A stretch of DNA of 64,000 nt, taken from assembly GCA_029204225.1 (NCBI GenBank), contig MU831990.1:1-64000 (forward strand). Direction: 5' to 3'. The notes under the pieces are model-generated. The model did not search any database. It was not told the origin of the DNA and saw only the letters and a program-made list of their open reading frames with translations. Every line of letters begins with the position of its first letter. The first letter of the stretch is position 1. This document shows positions 53,437-64,000 of the stretch, piece after piece. The position numbers and the translations under genes were made by a program. This DNA comes from Diphasiastrum complanatum. Taxonomy: Eukaryota > Streptophyta > Lycopodiopsida > Lycopodiales > Lycopodiaceae.

Positions 53437-56400
53437 TCAATGCTCTGGCTCTAACTCAGACGAATGCTCCGGAGACAACTCAGGGCCTCGAGCCGACTCT
53501 TGCAGCCGATATCTGTGCCTGTCTGGAACTGGCATGGGCTGTGTATCCGAGGAGGACTCGTCACTAGCATCATCCCAATCTGCCTCCGCATCAGCCCCCA
53601 AGCAAGCCAAACCAACAACACCTGCTCCAGCTGGCTGTAATACTGCACCTCTAGCTGTACCTGGAGCCCTGCGTGGTCGTCCTCTCCTCCCTGGCAGTTT
53701 TTGTGCCTTGCCTTTCTTGTTCGGTGCACCCTTGGGCCTTCCTGGTCTCTTGCGGACAAGAGGAGTTGTCAATGCCTCATCACCCCCATGCAAATCACCT
53801 GGCTGGCTAGGCTGGGCCCAAGCTGAGGCCGGCTGGGATAAGGAAGCAAGAGAGGGAACTCCCTGTGCAGCTGAGCGAGGAGGATGAGCTCGTGGAGTGT
53901 GTGCTCGTGGGGCTGCTGCAGGTGGAGGAACTGGCTGTGCAGGAGGCAAGTACAACGGCGATATGTACTGAAAGGGGCGCTGCGGTGGCCGGTACTGGTA
54001 CATCCTGGGAACTGCCAAAGGGGGAGCCAGTGGAGTGGGTGCTGCCAAAGGAGGAGGATGTGAAGTGGGTGCTGCCACTGGAGGAGCTACTGGAGGAGCC
54101 ACTGTGGATGTGGGCACTGCAAGAGAAAACATGGGCACGGATGGTGGCCTGCCATGGAGATCTGGTGCTGCAGATGTGGACGGCCATGGAGGGGCTGCAG
54201 GCCTCAATGGCATCGGTGGCACTGGAGGTGCTGTGCGGCGCACATATACCCTCTGAGGAACTGGAGGAACTATAGGCTCCTCATGTGGCTACTCTGGCTG
54301 GGACTCTGTGTATGGCATGCTGGCAAGAGATGAAGGGGATGCCCTAACACTCGGCATCTGCTGAGCCTCTGAATCCAATGTGGAAATAAAGTCGTCTAGC
54401 TGGGCATCTGAATACAAATGCTCTGGGCTCTGGGCCTCATCCTATGCACCATCCCCTGAATCATCCTGTGCACCATCCCCTGAATCAACCCGTGCCTCAT
54501 CATGTCCACCTTGTAGACCCTGCATGGCCTCCCAAGTTGTGCAATCAAAGTCATCTGGTGCCTCCTCTGGTGTGTTGTCGTAGTAACGGCCATGACTCTG
54601 TACTGCACGCATCCAAGCAGCTGCGGGACCGGCATCTAAATCACTCTGCCCTCTAGCAACAGCCTCCTCCATCATATCGACATAGGTAGGTATGCTACTG
54701 GCCTCCCCTGTGTGCCCTGCCTGTCTCCCAGTATAACCTGCGCCATGTGCCCCACCTCTGCCACGTGATGCACCTATGACCCCTGCCCGTGGCGTGTGCC
54801 CTGCACCTGTATCATCTGCCTCATCCCTCTCTGATCTGGCAAACACAACCTGAATGGGCTCATCCTCATCATGCTCATCCTCTGACACTGGCTCATCTGC
54901 CTCATACAATGGAGGCTCTCTGTGCTCAAGCCCAAGCTCTCTCTCTCTCCCATCTCGGCAAGCTCCCTCTCTCTCTCTGCCATCAACTGCGTGCCCAAGT
55001 CATCTGCAGGCCCAGATGAACCTCAGCTCCGTCATCCTGCATGAAGTTGAAGCATATTTTGGAAAAAGTGTAACATCGACAAAAAAACAAACTAGCAAAC
55101 ACTGAAAAAATAAAGACCAATTACAACACTATACCGCTTACCTCTCTGGTTGCAAGATGGGCAGCTGCAAGAACTGTTCGATCCGGTCCATGAGCTCATA
55201 CACCAGTCCGAGTGTGGACCCCTCGCTGTCAGCCATGCGGAGCACAATGTAGAGTGGTCGAAGCAGTCCTGACAATGTCTAGGCATCCCTCTAGGACTGG
55301 TCTCCCCTCACTGTGTGGAACACGCTCTTCCTGGTGACAAAAGTCACCAAGAAGAGGGCCTCGCGGATGATGGCTCTAACCCAGGGAAGTGCACCTATGT
55401 CCCCCCATGAGAAGGTCTATGTCGTGTGCTACACAAGGAGGGTATGGACGATGTGAGGGAACTCGGCCTCTAGCAGGACACCCATCTAAACGCAGTTGGT
55501 GGCATTGTCCTTCACCACCGTAACAACATGCTGGGGGCCTATGGACAGTATGGAAAACCTAATGACATCGTACATGAAATCTGCAGATATGACTCTCCCC
55601 CCTCTACTACAATCCACGGCTCTCAAAAACTGTGTACCCATGCAGCAGGAGACCAAGATGTTGAGGATCGGCCTCCTCTTGACATCAGTCCAGCCATCGG
55701 ACATGATGTTGCATCCATATGTGGCCCAGTGGCGGCGTAGAGGCTCCATCTCTCTAGACAAGGACTCGACCCTATCTCTCAGCATGTGTGCAGACAACCT
55801 CTGAACCAGGGACTCTCCAGCTAGGGCTGACAGACTGTGCATGGCGAAATGCCCTTCTGAAGGGCTCAGAATCGGTGATGGCAAAAGGTAGGTTCAGCTC
55901 ATAAATCAAACTGGCCACGGACTGTGTGGCCTCTCTGTCCATGTGCAGCTGATGCGTGCCGCGAATGGTCTGCTGCACAAGGGCTCTACCTGGTGGGCGA
56001 CGGGTGGTGGACCTCCAGCATGGTGCACCAACCGTGACGGGAATGGACGATGACGCGACAGGTTGGGCACTAGTGGATGCATCGACTGTAGACGTGGAAT
56101 GGGGAGAGTGGGATGCATTGGCAGGGATGGGTGCAGCAACATAAGTGGGGTGCACTGGTGGAGGGGCAAGACCTGGCATGGGATACGAAAACTGCTGGCT
56201 AGGGAGGTCAAGAGATCTCATCCACATCCTCGAAGGCCTCGTCAGTAGCATCCTGGGCCTGCTCGGGTGGCGGAGAGTCCATGAGAAAATCGTAAACTGG
56301 GGGCGTGCGAGCAACGGGACGTGGTGGTGGAACCGCAGTGGCAACTGGCGGACGAGATGGGAAGGGATCCACCAGAATGGGGGCAGATGGGGGTGCGTGT

Positions 56401-56702
56401 AGCGGAACTGTCTGAGGGGGATGAGGATGCACTCCCTCTCCTCGTGCGTGCCAACCAAGCAGGCAGCAACTCTGGGTCAGCCACATAAGGAGCGGTGCAA
56501 AACTGGAGAACGCATTTAAGGTGCCACCACTTTTGGCGCGTGCACCGAGCAAGTGGCCTTTAAGGCGAGTGAGGGACGCAGCAATTTTGACTAGGCAGTA
56601 TCGACAACGCACGATCTTCTGACCGGTCTTGTTGGTCTTGTTGGCAACCCGCCTTACAACGTCCACCTCGTCCCACAGACCGGAAAGGTCGGATTGCACC
56701 AT
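53437..56702 (-). pseudogene. hAT transposase with BED finger, DUF659 and AT-hook tail, broken
   Basis: The likely start is the ATG at 56702, since the first residues (VQSDLSGLWDEVDVV) open a BED zinc finger with CRYC and the H of LKGH. After a Pro-rich region and frameshifts come ELNLPFAITDSEPFRRAF, WATYGCNIMSDGWTDVKRRP and VVTVVKDNATNCV, the DUF659 catalytic part. A stop lies at about 55488; then LLEAEFPHIVHT and LVYELMDRIEQFL. The catalytic C-terminal and hAT dimerisation parts are not seen. The tail (54909-53437) is acidic, then Pro/Ala-rich, with two AT-hooks (RKRPGRPKGAP, GRRGRPRRAPG). It would bind the element ends in the nucleus. Frameshifts and the missing dimerisation domain make it inactive. 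Confidence 0.82.
55037..55143 (-). other. Candidate intron in the hAT transposase gene
   Basis: On the minus strand, GAGAG then GTAAGCGG opens a T-rich stretch that ends TTCATGCAG followed by GATGACGG. The length is about 107 bases, with stops in all frames. Flanking exons read LQLPILQPER and DDGAEVHLGLQM. The signals fit a plant intron, but the deletion of the dimerisation domain lies here too, so a rearrangement is possible. Confidence 0.5.
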
Positions 56703-57542
56703 TGCGATGGAGAAAACTAGGGAAAAAATGCAGATGAAGGTAAAGCTGGAAGGATGGATTGCTGGAAAAAAAACAGTAGGGTTCACTGTTGGAGAGATGC
56801 TGAAAATGGGCGAAGGCAGGGCGAAGCAAGTCAGATGCAAGGCAGGGCGTTGCGTGGGCAAAGGGCGACGCAAGGAATCGAAGGCAGGCAGGCAAAAACA
56901 GCAATGATGGCAGGGTAGAGGAGGGCGCAAAAAAATTTCAGATGAAATGCGAGGGGGGCGGGTAGGTTTAGGTAAAAAAATATATTTTAAATATTAAATA
57001 TTAAATTATTATATTGTTATTTTGTGGTATCGCGGTACCGGGATCCGCGGTACCCACCTATGATATATTAATTAGAAATGCACATCGCGTTCTTGAAATT
57101 TGCCTGAAACGCTAGTCAAGAAAACTTTTTTTTCAATATGGGTCTCAAAAAATAGGAAATTTTATGGGGGATCTTATGGTAGTTTTTTGAGATTCTTTTA
57201 ACACAGGGACTCTATTTTTGTCATGTACTGTTAATTGTATTATATAAATATATGTCTTAAAAAATTAAATGTGCTCCAGACAATGTTCCAAAATGGTATA
57301 TGCCCCAGAACGCGTTCTAGGGCAACTCAGATGAGAGTGTGCTCGTCCTTCTCCTTTGTAGTTTACCCATATTGGACTTAAGATAGATTGGAGAGAATCT
57401 GATGATGGCCAATGTTGAAATAAGAATTTTTTGCATAGGTCAACAAATATGTGGAAAAGGACAACAAAATAAGGAGAAGCTCAAAATAAGATGGCAAAAG
57501 TTGCCAGAGTAAGGCAAGACAAGAAGGAAGCAAGGAGATGGA

Positions 57543-57547
<5 letters not shown>

Positions 57548-57592
<45 letters not shown>
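57548..57592 (+). repeat. Microsatellite (GA)22
   Basis: An uninterrupted GA tract. Confidence 0.96.
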
Positions 57593-57595
<3 letters not shown>

Positions 57596-57673
57596 GGAGA
57601 AATTTATTGTGTCTTTTGTATAAAAGCAATACATAAGAAATAGATCGAACAATATGAAAGATATTATATATGG

Positions 57674-57695
57674 TTTTAGGGTTTAGGGTTTAGGG
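57674..57695 (+). repeat. Interstitial plant telomere-type repeat, three TTTAGGG units
   Basis: TTTAGGG occurs three times in perfect tandem, preceded by one T. Three units are too few to show a former chromosome end, but they fit a plant genome. Confidence 0.9.
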
Positions 57696-57747
57696 TCTGT
57701 AAATGACTAGGATTGTAAATGTCTGCAATAAATTTGGGAAAAAACTT

Positions 57748-57768
57748 GAGAGAGAGAGAGAGAGAGGG
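57748..57768 (+). repeat. Microsatellite (GA)10
   Basis: A short GA tract. Confidence 0.93.
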
Positions 57769-59685
57769 ATTTAAAAAAGACATTTCTCACCAGAAACTGC
57801 AAAAACATTTCCAACATCTGTGCTTCTCAAGCTAAGGCCACCCAAGCTTGTGGGGCTCAGGGCCCACAAAGAGAAGATCTGCAAACACCATCCCAAATAC
57901 GTTAGAACTTTTATTTGTACCTCAGAGAAAAATGCATGATTTATTTGGGTTACATAATATGAGATGTTTAACATGTCCACGTCAATCAAAAGAAGTTACA
58001 TTGAAAAGGTTTTGAAAAACAGGTTATTACAAAAATCAAACAATAAATCGTATTGTCTTGTGGAACATAAGTAACAATCAAAGCACATCAACAACCTTAT
58101 AATCATCTACATTTAATCACATGCACACATGTGCATGTGACCGAGGGCATGTTCTACTCATGAGTGAGGGCTTTATTCATAACCAAGAAGAAACTTTCTT
58201 AGCACTCTTGCACCAAAAACTAGTTTACTGGACAAGAAAAGTACAATGCATGTACATGCCTAACTGGTGAAAGCATAAGCCTTTGGTATCAAAAACAAGA
58301 GCTACTAATGTCCATTGGAGACCCAACAACATCCATGGAACAAAGCATATGCAAACAACACTTTCATGGTAGCTCAATCTAATCACAAGTCTTTCGCATA
58401 ATTGTCAAACTTCCAAGTTCTGTTTAATATATAGTCCAAAATTACAACTTTACACTATGTCTAGTCCTTCATGCAACTTTTTTCTATATCCAAGCACATC
58501 ATTTGAGAGACTTTCTATTCTACTTGCTACTTGGTAAGGAAAGAACTTCCTTGAAATGTATATAAGCATTGGAAGTAAAGATCATAAACTCCTAAATCTC
58601 CACCTCATTGCTATTGTAGCTTTTACTTGTCTTACTCTCTCGATTGAGTCACTTTCACTTTCCTATCTTTGTGTACCACTCATGAGAAGTGTAGTTTAGC
58701 AGATAAGTTGTCACTTGGAAGAAAATTTATTTGGCTTCAAATATTCCTTCTCCAAGTAGAGATGATCATGGTGTTTATCTCTTGCCCTCATTGCTTAGCT
58801 AGCAAAAGTGAAGGGGTTTTGGAGGATTTTCGTCATATCAAACATGACACCATGGTGATCTGGAGGCTTGAGAGGCTAGCTCAACTAGATAGAGTTATCT
58901 CGATACATCATGTCTTTGCAACATATATGGTAGTCAAAAAAACCAAGGTATTAAAGAGGAAACACAAAGGATTTGAACGTACTAAAGGCCATAAGCTTTG
59001 TACTTTTTACATTGACCTCTAAACCCCAAGCCCTATAATAAGGAATATGGTGGTATCAAACCGGCACTGCATCATCCAACCAATCTTATGTTTCTGACTA
59101 TTTTGGGTGATGTTGCATCAGTACTATGCTGAAGCTATTCTGTTGGTTTCTGATTGTGAACCAAACTTATGGAAATTGGCATCTGCTTTATTCACAACAA
59201 AGATCGGAAGCAATTTTTTTCTTGCTGCTTATTCATGTCAACTAAAATTGCAGTATAATTATTAGTCCTTACTGATTGTGGGAGAGAAGCCAGATGATCA
59301 GAGTTCTAAAAAGTAATTGTGTGTTGATGTACTGACCCTAATGATAGAACGTTTATGGGGTTCTTAAGTGACAAATTCATGTTGACTATATGTGCATGAG
59401 ACATGGAAAGTATAGTAGTTCTACTTAGGCCTGTTGTCAATGGATTTATGTTCGCATGTAGCTTTGTTGGAAAGAGAAACTAGAAGAACATCGACAACAT
59501 GTAATATCAATATATCACCCGACCTCAACCATCGACCTAAGCTATAACAGCTCAATCTCATCAATATATAAATTAAAGAGAGAACACCCTTGCTTCATGA
59601 AAATAGTGTTGGATGTTAGCTCAAATATGCCATCCACTAATCTAAAGCATCCACAAACCCTCTCGTTTAATGTCCGATAAATTTC

Positions 59686-60605
59686 TGTTGTAAAGCTGAC
59701 TCAGGTGCACCCAGCGTGCCCTGTAAGACTCTAAGGGGTGACACTCCCTAAGGTCCCAGAGCAAGTTAAAACGTCAAGGACTGAGCCTCCGACCTGTGGT
59801 GAGCCAGTCAAGTAGTCACAAGTCATGAGCTAGCTCTGGAGCTCGAGTCATGGCCTAGTCAGGAAGCAAGTTGATTCTGCCACCAGAACGGCTCCCGGGA
59901 CCCATGTCCGGGAGCCAGACTGATTCTGCCAGGCTTGCCAGGCTTAATCAGCAAAATAAAAACTAAGTCCCAAAAAGCGTGCTTTACCAGAAAGCACTAT
60001 GTTTCAGAACAGAGGGGGTGCGCCGAATCACAGCAGAACTATAGGGGGAGTCCGGCAGACAGAAACTTGGGCAGCTCAACCAGCGCCAGGAATCCAGTCG
60101 CCAGGTCTCAGCTCCCTCTACCAGCACGAGCCAGGCACGATGCCCAGCACGTGTTGGTGGCCCCGAGACCGGTCAGTCTATGTATGAATGTAACCTCTTC
60201 CAAATCTAATAAAGTTGATCCTTGGGGATGATTACCATTTCGGTTTCGCCTCCGGGACTGGTCCAAGTGGAAGGACCCTTACTACAACCTTTTTGCGTCG
60301 CTGGCGCCTAAGGGTCCCTGTCATCGACATGGGGCTTGCCGCTATGCCAATCGGTCAATTTGGCGACCACTATGCCTTGGGGGTTTCATGTGTGGCTTGT
60401 CTTTGCCTTTGGTTACCTTTTGGGGACGGATTCTGAGTTGGCTTTCGGGTTGGTTGGGATTCCAGTTTTCTTAAGTCTGAATGGTTAAGCTTGTTACGTT
60501 TCTGAGTTGGCTTTTACGTAAGTGCATGATGGATGAATGTTAGACTTAAGCGCGTGTTGGGGAAACCGCTCAAGTCCCAGCGCCCTTTGAGGCGCCGGCG
60601 CAACA
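59686..60605 (+). repeat. 5' LTR of element D (920 bp)
   Basis: It begins TGTTGTAAAGCTGACTC and ends GGCGCCGGCGCAACA, giving TGTTG/CAACA ends. It is GC-richer than the flanking DNA and has an AATAAA signal at 60210-60215. The left border rests only on the terminal motif, because the partner LTR is not in the window. Confidence 0.7.
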
Positions 60606-60607
60606 TG

Positions 60608-60620
60608 TGGTATCAGAGCC
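60608..60620 (+). promoter_or_regulatory. Primer binding site (tRNA-iMet)
   Basis: TGGTATCAGAGCC, two bases after the LTR end. Confidence 0.92.
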
Positions 60621-60695
60621 GACTAGCCGGTCAGCTACGCAAGTCTCACAGGGATGGCCACGTTTTGGGATTTGTCAGGACAACCGTTGCGCAAG

Positions 60696-61080
60696 GTGCT
60701 GCCCATAGTGTAAGCACGGGTGCGTCCACGGTCGGGGTGGTCGGCAGAACGGGGGACTTGATGAGTCAAAGTGCTGCCCTCGAGGTGTAAGCACGGTCAG
60801 TTCTCGTGGTTCGGGCCTAGCGCTGTCTGCACGTAGGACGGATGAGGCAAAGTGCTGCCTCGGTAGGTGAAAGCACGGTCTGACCTTGTGGGGTGCGGGG
60901 CGACATATTCGAACTGTACGGGTTAACCATTGATACAGATATGCTGCTCGAATTCGGGTGTAAAGCACGGGTGGTTAGCTGCCGGTGCGGGATAGCTGCC
61001 GATCGTTTAGCTATAAGGGCTATCGACCAAAAAGTGGTGGGGCGTGACTGAGGCAATGTGCCGCTTAATGGTGAAAGCAC
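60696..61080 (+). repeat. Five repeated stem-loop units in the element D leader
   Basis: A GTGCTGCC...GGTG(T/A)AAGCACGG unit recurs at 60696-60717, 60771-60794, 60852-60876, 60942-60968 and 61058-61080, spaced 75 to 116 bases. Each can fold, with GTGC(T) pairing to (A)GCAC and a GCC/GG-type inner pairing. The DNA between units is not obviously conserved. No gag frame is visible here, so gag is missing or has been replaced by this leader. Confidence 0.75.
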
Positions 61081-61289
61081 GGATGGTTGGATGGATGTTT
61101 CCCCGTGGGCTAATTCTGTGATAGATTTGTGTAGGCGCGGCTAGGCAAAGGTCCTATGTCCGGTCTCAAGGGGAATGTGACTTGGGAGGATCCTCTGTTT
61201 AGCTTTGGTTGGTATGTTCGTTTGTGGTGTGCTTGCCTGGACCTGAATTATCCCTGACTACTTGTTTTGATCCAGGTGATCTGATCTAG

Positions 61290-61700
61290 TTGGGAGTTGT
61301 GAGAGGAGCTTACATTTATGAGTGGACGACACACAAGTATGGAAAGGCACTTCCATGGGGCAACCCCCAAGATTGGTTCAAGATTGTTATTCTTATCAGG
61401 AAAGATCGCGGGGAGGAAGTCAGATTTCATGATCGACTCCGGAGCACTCTCAAGGTAGAAACAGCGAAGGGAGCACTGGATGCAGACAAAGCGACATTGA
61501 ACATCCCGGTGCAGATTGGAAGATGGAAGGCTAAACTTAGCTTTGTGATTTTAGAGATGGATGCCTTCGATGTGATTTTGGGCCTCCCTTGGTTAAATGA
61601 ACACTGTATCGCAGTTTTGGGTAGGAGCTCAAACTTGGTCCTCTTGGATTATAAGGGACAAATCTGCGTGACAAAAGCCCTGCCCGAAGGAAATGCTAAG
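61290..61700 (+). pseudogene. Element D protease region
   Basis: The D-S-G active site appears as [11 protein letters not shown] near 61415-61447 in one frame. After a frameshift the protease end [17 protein letters not shown] is in the 61290-62252 frame. Together these are a retropepsin that would cut the polyprotein. The frame change within it, and the lack of any gag upstream, show the copy is broken. Confidence 0.75.
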
Positions 61701-62792
61701 GATACCGATATTGAACAAAATCTGGTTGCGGCATTAGCGATGAAAAGAATGGCGAAAGGGAAAAGGTCAAAGTGCTTTCTTTGCATCTGCCAAGAAGTCC
61801 TAGAAGGGAAAAGCGTGCGACAAGAAAACTTGCCAAAAGAAGTGGCAGATCTACTAGAAGAATTTAGCGATGTGTTCCCGGAGGAACTCCCAGCTAAGCT
61901 ACCTCCTCGAAGACCAGTGGACCATAAAATTGAGTTGGTACTAGGAACAGAGCCAACTTCACGAGCACCCTACAGAATGTCACAAGAGGAGTTGGCGGAA
62001 CTGAAACGACAACTTGGTGAATTGATAGACAAAGGTTTTATTAGACCTAGCGCTTCACCTTTTGGAGCCCCAGTGTTGTTCGTGGAAAAGGCGGACAAAA
62101 CTCTTCGAATGTGTGTGGATTATCGCATGCTTAACAAGAGTACCATCAAGAACAAGTACCCCATGCCTAGAATTGATGACCTATTCGACCAACTCAAACA
62201 TGCCAAATACTTTAGCCGAATAGATCTCAGATCTGGATATCATCAAATTTGAATAGCTAAAGGTGATAAGCACAAAACGGCGTTTCGAACGCGGTACGGG
62301 AGTCACGAGTTCCTGGTGATGCCATTCGGTCTAACAAACGCACCAGCCACTTTTTGCACGTTGATGAACAATATATTTCAAGACTGCCTGGATGAATTTG
62401 TCATTGTGTACATCGATGACATATTAGTATTTAGCCGGAACCTTAAAGATCACATTAAACATTTAAGGACAGTTCTCCAACGACTGAGGAGGAACTGCTT
62501 GTTCGCGAAAAGAGAGAAATGTGAGTTTGTGGTGGAGGAAGTTGACTTCCTTGGACATGTTATAGGCCACGGACGGATTCGAATGGATCCTAAGAAGATC
62601 AAGGCTATCTTGGATTGGCTAGCACCTAAAACTGTTCATGGCATCAAATCCTTTGTGGGCTTATGTAACTTTTACAGGAGATTCATTGAGGCATTTAGCA
62701 AAATTGTGGCACCACTGTTGGAGCAGACCAAGACTCATCTGAAGATGACATGGACACCGGAATGTGAAGCAGCGTTCCAAGAACTAAAATGA
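61701..62792 (+). pseudogene. Element D reverse transcriptase
   Basis: [20 protein letters not shown] is the RT lead-in. It is followed by [40 protein letters not shown] and [13 protein letters not shown], then a TGA at 62250-62252 replacing an R codon. The frame reopens with [20 protein letters not shown], the palm YIDD (62409-62420) and GHVIGHGRIRMDPKKIKAIL plus LCNFYRRFIEAFSKIVAPLL. A second TGA ends it at 62790-62792. Two point stops aside, the sequence is well conserved. Confidence 0.93.
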
Positions 62793-63270
62793 CGGATCAC
62801 TCAAGAACCCATCCTTGCCTTACCGGACTTTAGCAAACCTTTTGAAATACATACAGACGCGTCGAACTTTGCTATTGGGGCCGTGCTGATGCAAGACGGA
62901 AAACCTGTTGCATATTTTTCAAAGAAATTGAGTGACATAGAGCGACGATGGCCAACTCATGAAAAAGAAATGGTCGCAGTAGTTCAAGCAGTGGAGCATT
63001 GGAGACATTATGTGGCAGGAAAACCCTTTAAGGCGTTCACTGATAATGTATCACTCAAGTACTTCTCATCCCAAGGTATGCTCACACCAAAGCAAATGCG
63101 ATGGCAAAACTTTCTCTCAAAATTCAATATAGACATTTTACACACGGCGGGAAAGAACAATGTGGTGGCGGACGCACTAAGTAGACAAGAACACTTGATG
63201 GCAACAGTGACAACTCAGGTGACTGGCCTACTCCAAGAAATCAAGGAGAATTATGGTGTAGATGCGTTGG
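62793..63270 (+). pseudogene. Element D RNase H
   Basis: FEIHTDASNFAIGAVLMQDG, RRWPTHEKEMVAVVQAVEHW, FTDNVSLKYF and ILHTAGKNNVVADALSRQE are the four RNase H blocks, with the catalytic D, E, D and D positions present. The start lies in the same frame as the RT after its TGA stop. Confidence 0.92.
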
Positions 63271-64000
63271 CGAAGGACTCAATGATCGAATTCCAGCTGG
63301 GAAAGCCTCATAAACATTTCACTTGGAAAGATCAAATGGCCGTTTATAAACAACGCAGAGTATATGTCCCAGACAACATCAACCTGAGGAAGAAAGTCTT
63401 GCGAGAACATCATGACGTACTAGCCGCCGGGCATCCAGGGGTGAATCGCATGTATGAACTTCTCAAAAGAGGCTTCTATTGGCCAAGTATGTGGGCAGAG
63501 TTGAATCCTATGTGCAAACATGCCCGACATGTCAACAAGTGAAGGTGGAACCGCTAGCTCCAGCTGGACTACTCCAACCATTACCGGTACCAGCATACCC
63601 ATGGGATTCGGTGAGCATGGATTTTATTGTTCAACTACCACGATGCCAAGGCTTCGACTCAATTTATGTGGTGATTGACCGCTTTTCAAAGCAAGTTCAT
63701 CTAGTACCAACTAAAAGTTCAGTGACAGCTGAAGAAGTGGCAAGGTTATTTTTCAAATGTGTTTTCAAATACCACGGCCTGCCTAGAACGATTATTTCTG
63801 ACCGAGACACCAAGTTCGTCGGAAAGTTTTGGACTTGTCTATTTCGCCTCGTGGGAACCGGACTGAATTTCAGTACTGCATATCACCCTCAGACAGATGG
63901 GCAAACAGAGCAAGTCAATCGACAGATTGAACAATATTTACGAAATTATGTCGCTTGGGACCAATCCGATTGGGTCAACTACTTGGATATTCTCGAGTTT
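63271..64000 (+). pseudogene. Element D integrase (continues past the window)
   Basis: The zinc domain has H in LREHHDVLAAGHPGVNRMY, then a frameshift near 63510 to CPTCQQVK. The core has MDFIVQLPRC, IISDRDTKFVGKFW and TDGQTEQVNRQIEQYL, giving D, D and E. The last visible part is SDWVNYLDILEF at the edge, before the C-terminal GPY/F region. Whether a chromodomain follows cannot be seen. Confidence 0.9.

Larger units (their letters stand above)
51959..57058 (-). mobile_element. hAT-type DNA transposon, about 5.1 kb (borders tentative)
   Basis: The inferred element runs from a GGTACC-rich left end to a related right end (reverse complement GGGTACCGCGGATCCCGG). Just outside both borders lies the same 10-base word TATGATATAT (51949-51958 and 57059-57068), a possible target duplication although hAT usually makes 8 bases. 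Inside are the minus-strand BED/DUF659 transposase (53437-56702) and a possible plus-strand ORF (to 52863) that converge on a shared 3' region. AT-rich DNA with a TTTACCTA motif follows each terminal cluster inward. Confidence 0.55.
57069..59685. other. AT-rich non-coding stretch
   Basis: No gene recognised. It holds (GA)n tracts, a short telomere-type repeat, and the CCAGAACGCGTTCTAGG palindrome near 57308. A 117-codon frame at 58669-59022 has no family motif and I do not support it. Confidence 0.5.
59686..64000 (+). mobile_element. Ty3/gypsy element D, cut by the window edge
   Basis: A 920-bp LTR, primer site, structured leader, then protease, RT, RNase H and integrase in normal gypsy order. 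The 3' part and second LTR lie beyond 64000. It is a different lineage from the 14.6 kb family: the LTR ends are TGTTG...CAACA and the palm motif is YIDD. Stops at 62250, 62790 and 63542 show it is degenerate, but less so than most copies here. Confidence 0.9.

Noticed and set aside
54035-54275. Plus-strand frames over the hAT tail
   Set aside because: They are shadows of the GC-rich minus-strand transposase tail, which is supported by the matching fragment A.
58669-59022. Plus-strand 117-codon open frame beginning MCTTHEKCSLADKL
   Set aside because: No family motif, no neighbouring exon or promoter signal, and the DNA is AT-rich with many similar chance frames.

Overview
The window looks like a repeat-dominated stretch of a land-plant nuclear genome, probably heterochromatic. 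The evidence is Ty1/copia, Ty3/gypsy chromovirus, LINE and hAT sequences with plant-type domains, initiator-Met-tRNA primer binding sites, three TTTAGGG telomere units, and an AT-rich background full of (CT)n, (GA)n and (AC)n microsatellites. I recognise no intact host gene; every coding segment belongs to a mobile element and nearly all are broken. The species cannot be named from this.

Layout. 1-4.0 kb: a broken copia element, mostly on the minus strand, beside two inverted LTR-like copies that carry (AG)n microsatellites. 4.0-8.8 kb: AT-rich DNA with no recognisable genes. 8.8-20.6 kb: three members of one chromodomain gypsy family. The first is a 3' fragment. The second has lost most of its reverse transcriptase, and the surviving RT-RNase H piece is inverted. 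The third (14622-20584) is complete in outline, with 451-bp LTRs, a 5-bp target duplication and a primer site, but it lacks the zinc knuckle and protease and has several stops. 21.0-22.7 kb: a LINE derivative with ORF1 but no ORF2, ending in (CT)n(AC)n.

25.2 kb holds the most unusual feature: a 144-bp LTR (TGTTGGAA...TTCTAACA) followed directly by a tRNA-iMet primer site and containing a 73-bp tRNA-like sequence with A and B boxes. It adjoins a minus-strand gypsy element (25.34-28.9 kb). 28.9-37.6 kb is mostly non-coding, with a large imperfect inverted repeat at 32.35-32.99 kb and a decayed gypsy integrase at 35.4 kb. 37.66-45.7 kb holds two LINE copies (A and B), a palindromic RT fragment between them, and a chimeric gypsy insertion inside LINE B.

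48.4-50.8 kb: another minus-strand copy of the chromodomain gypsy family. 50.8-57.06 kb: hAT elements. A short deletion derivative lies next to a larger element of about 5.1 kb. The larger one has a BED-finger/DUF659 transposase with an AT-hook tail, a possible convergent second ORF, and ends dense in GGTACC. 57.1-59.7 kb is non-coding. 59.69-64.0 kb: the 5' part of a different gypsy element (920-bp LTR, primer site, a leader with five repeated stem-loops, then protease, RT, RNase H and integrase), cut by the window edge.

The only common theme is nested insertion followed by deletion and inversion. No pathway or operon-like organisation is present. Intact element features would be transcribed from LTR or internal promoters by host polymerases, but the stops and frameshifts make functional proteins unlikely from any copy seen here.
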